NCBI RefSeq assembly: GCF_023078275.1
Contig: NC_062981.1
Location: 21,258,846-21,322,845, forward strand
Direction of reading: 5' to 3'
From: Leguminivora glycinivorella
Taxonomy: Eukaryota > Arthropoda > Insecta > Lepidoptera > Tortricidae
DNA length: 64,000 nucleotides
Below, one piece after another: positions 62,613 through 64,000 of the stretch. The first letter of the stretch is position 1; the number at the start of each line of letters is the position of its first letter. Below the pieces are notes generated by a model. The model was not told the origin of the DNA. It saw nothing but the letters and a program-made list of their open reading frames with translations, and did not search any database. Position numbers and translations under genes: made by a program.

Positions 62613-63008
62613 CGTCATCGTCATCATTCCCTTGCCCTTTTCCCATTATTTGGGGTCGGCGCAACAGATCTTCTTCCTCCATTCCTCTCTATCAGCCGTC
62701 ATTTCCATACTAATACCTTTCACTCTCATATCATTGTTCACACATTCCATCCATCTTTTTTTAGGCCTTCCACTACCATTGTATCCATCCACCCTTCATA
62801 TATACCACTCATTTTATAACATTGCTTTCATCCCTCCGCATTACATGCCCATACCATGCTAATCTACTTCCTCTCAACTTCTCTGTCACTGGCGCTACTC
62901 TCAGGCTTCCTCTTATATACTCATTCCGAATCCTATCCAGTCTTGTCACACCACACATCCATCGCAACATTCTCATTTCATTCGCATGCAGTCTTCTCTC
63001 ATCATCAT
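62613..63008 (-). pseudogene. Decayed RTE-type LINE 3' fragment nested in a SINE-like element
   Basis: In minus orientation it shows the same post-polymerase layout as 38523-39060 (including a degenerated RNEYIRGSL / GHVMRR region), then CCCCAAATAATGGGAAAAGG and a GATGACGATGA tail. Stops and frameshifts are many. Confidence 0.65.
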
Positions 63009-63090
63009 CATCCGTCTACGCCAAAATTTAACCCTTATCCTAGTCGACTTCTACGACACCCACGGGGTGCTGAAATTCTCAACCCGTTAA
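63009..63090 (-). repeat. SINE-like retroposon (tRNA-less family), part 2
   Basis: CGTCTACGCCAAAATTTAAC to GAAATTCTCAACCCGTTAAC, the 5' end of the copy begun at 62580. Confidence 0.7.
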
Positions 63091-63108
63091 CTTATCGGTT
63101 TGATCACT

Positions 63109-63404
63109 CATCATCCTCCTTGCGTTATCCCGGCATTTGCCACGGCTCATGGCAGCCTGGGGTCCGCTTTGACCACTAATCACAAGATTTGGCGTAGACC
63201 TTCCAACCCGAAGGGTAACTAGGCCTTATTGGAATTAGTCCGGTTTCCTCACGATGTTTTCCTTCACCGAACAGCGACTGGAAAATATCAAATGACATTT
63301 CGCACATAAGTTCCGAAAAACTCATTGGTACGAGCCGGGGTTCGAACCCGCGACCTCCGGATCGAAAGTCGCAGGCTCTTACCGCTAGACCACCAGCGCG
63401 TGTA
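63109..63404 (-). mobile_element. tRNA-derived SINE family C, full length with 15-bp TSD
   Basis: Flanked by the exact duplication ATCGGTTTGATCACT (63094-63108 and 63405-63419). In minus orientation the head is CGCGCTGGTGGTCTAGCGGT, the B box GGTTCGAACCCC, and the tail GGAGGATGATG. The 127- and 70-codon frames across it are artefacts. Confidence 0.92.
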
Positions 63405-63419
63405 ATCGGTTTGATCACT

Positions 63420-63935
63420 AACCCCCCTATATTTATAGTTATGTATTTTGGTGCTGGACCCAAAAAACAAAGACCTATAAAAGGTATTATGAAAAAACAC
63501 AGCCTTGTTTTACATTCTGTCACGTCGACTGCATAAAAGGTGCTATTATGACTCGTCATAAAATGAAAGATGTGTTAAAAGGCTCCGCACACTTACGACT
63601 GTATGTCTACGGGGAATGTGTGAAAGAACCCTATTGTTTTAGTTATTGTGGCTAAATTGAAGTTTTATTTTCATAGTTTACTATAACTTGGTCCTGAGAA
63701 ATCTAATACCTCGAAGTGGTGGGTGTGGTGACGTAATTCTTATTGGAATCGAAAAATCTGGGTATCTACACACCTAGATTGCATAAGTACTCGTAGGTAA
63801 TGCAGGTAAATACCCCTTTTTAGGTGTACGTTGATCTGCGTGGCTGATTTACTAAATGCAAATAGTGATCGACTTTATATTTTACCCGTAGTATATGAAA
63901 TATAAAACAAAACCCGAAACAACTAAAAATTGTAG
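63420..63935. other. Unassigned stretch
   Basis: Nothing recognised. Confidence 0.25.
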
Positions 63936-64000
63936 GTTTCGGTAAAGGTTGTCTGGTAGAGATCGCTCTTTAGCGATAAGACCGCCTGTTGTCTGCCTCT
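63936..64000 (+). repeat. Start of a LINE-like 3' UTR with hairpin, cut by the window end
   Basis: GGTAGAGATCGCTCTTTAGC followed by GATAAGACCGCCTGTTGT. The stem ATCGCT/AGCGAT lies at the same place relative to GATAAG and CGCCT as the ATCCC/GGGAT stem in the LINE 3' UTR at 21112-21155 (minus). Confidence 0.5.

Overview
The window reads as intergenic or intronic nuclear DNA of a lepidopteran (moth or butterfly). The DNA is AT-rich and almost free of host coding sequence. It carries repeat families typical of ditrysian Lepidoptera: tRNA-derived SINEs with recognisable B boxes, RTE-type and CR1/Jockey-group LINE 3' ends, short palindromic MITEs with TA, TTA/TAA or TTAA flanks, and a mobile repeat with an internal CTGT microsatellite. 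Species cannot be fixed from sequence alone. No rRNA, functional tRNA gene, CRISPR array or prokaryotic signal was seen.

The only long intact coding region is a non-LTR retrotransposon on the minus strand (40620-45248). It has a 5'-truncated ORF1 with an SGNH-esterase-like domain, an intact 954-residue endonuclease/reverse transcriptase ORF2, and a 930-bp 3' UTR ending in a TTTTGA microsatellite. Three things stand out. A canonical TTTAAAC slippery heptamer sits directly before the ORF1 stop, and ORF2 lies in the -1 frame. The 3' UTR holds five related stem-loops, with one paired base change between two of them. The element sits inside a copy of another repeat whose empty paralogue (62062-62530) fixes both insertion ends.

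Layout. 0-15 kb: GC-rich islands, MITEs, SINEs, GGGTTCCGT repeats, and a trio of palindromic MITE units (14131-14520) whose outer two are identical. 15-31 kb: TTAA-flanked MITEs, tRNA-derived SINEs, a reverse-transcriptase remnant at 19.2-19.7 kb, a LINE 3' end inserted in a CTGT microsatellite (21 kb), and long AT-rich stretches. 31-40 kb: several dead LINE fragments, perfect inverted repeats, and a filled/empty repeat pair (37.6/29.8 kb). 40-46 kb: the LINE. 47-50 kb: a large CTGT microsatellite and one isolated plausible host exon (49820-49886). 50.1-53.3 kb: a fold-back structure of about 26 units of 100 bp, 16 in one direction and 10 in the other. 54.4 kb: the first 27 codons of a THAP-type zinc finger, cut by a stop. 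55-64 kb: nested SINE, LINE and MITE insertions, several with exact target-site duplications.

Host gene content is therefore at most two exon-sized candidates, both unproven. Nearly everything else is transposon archaeology, where paired filled/empty copies and inverted arrays give the most information.
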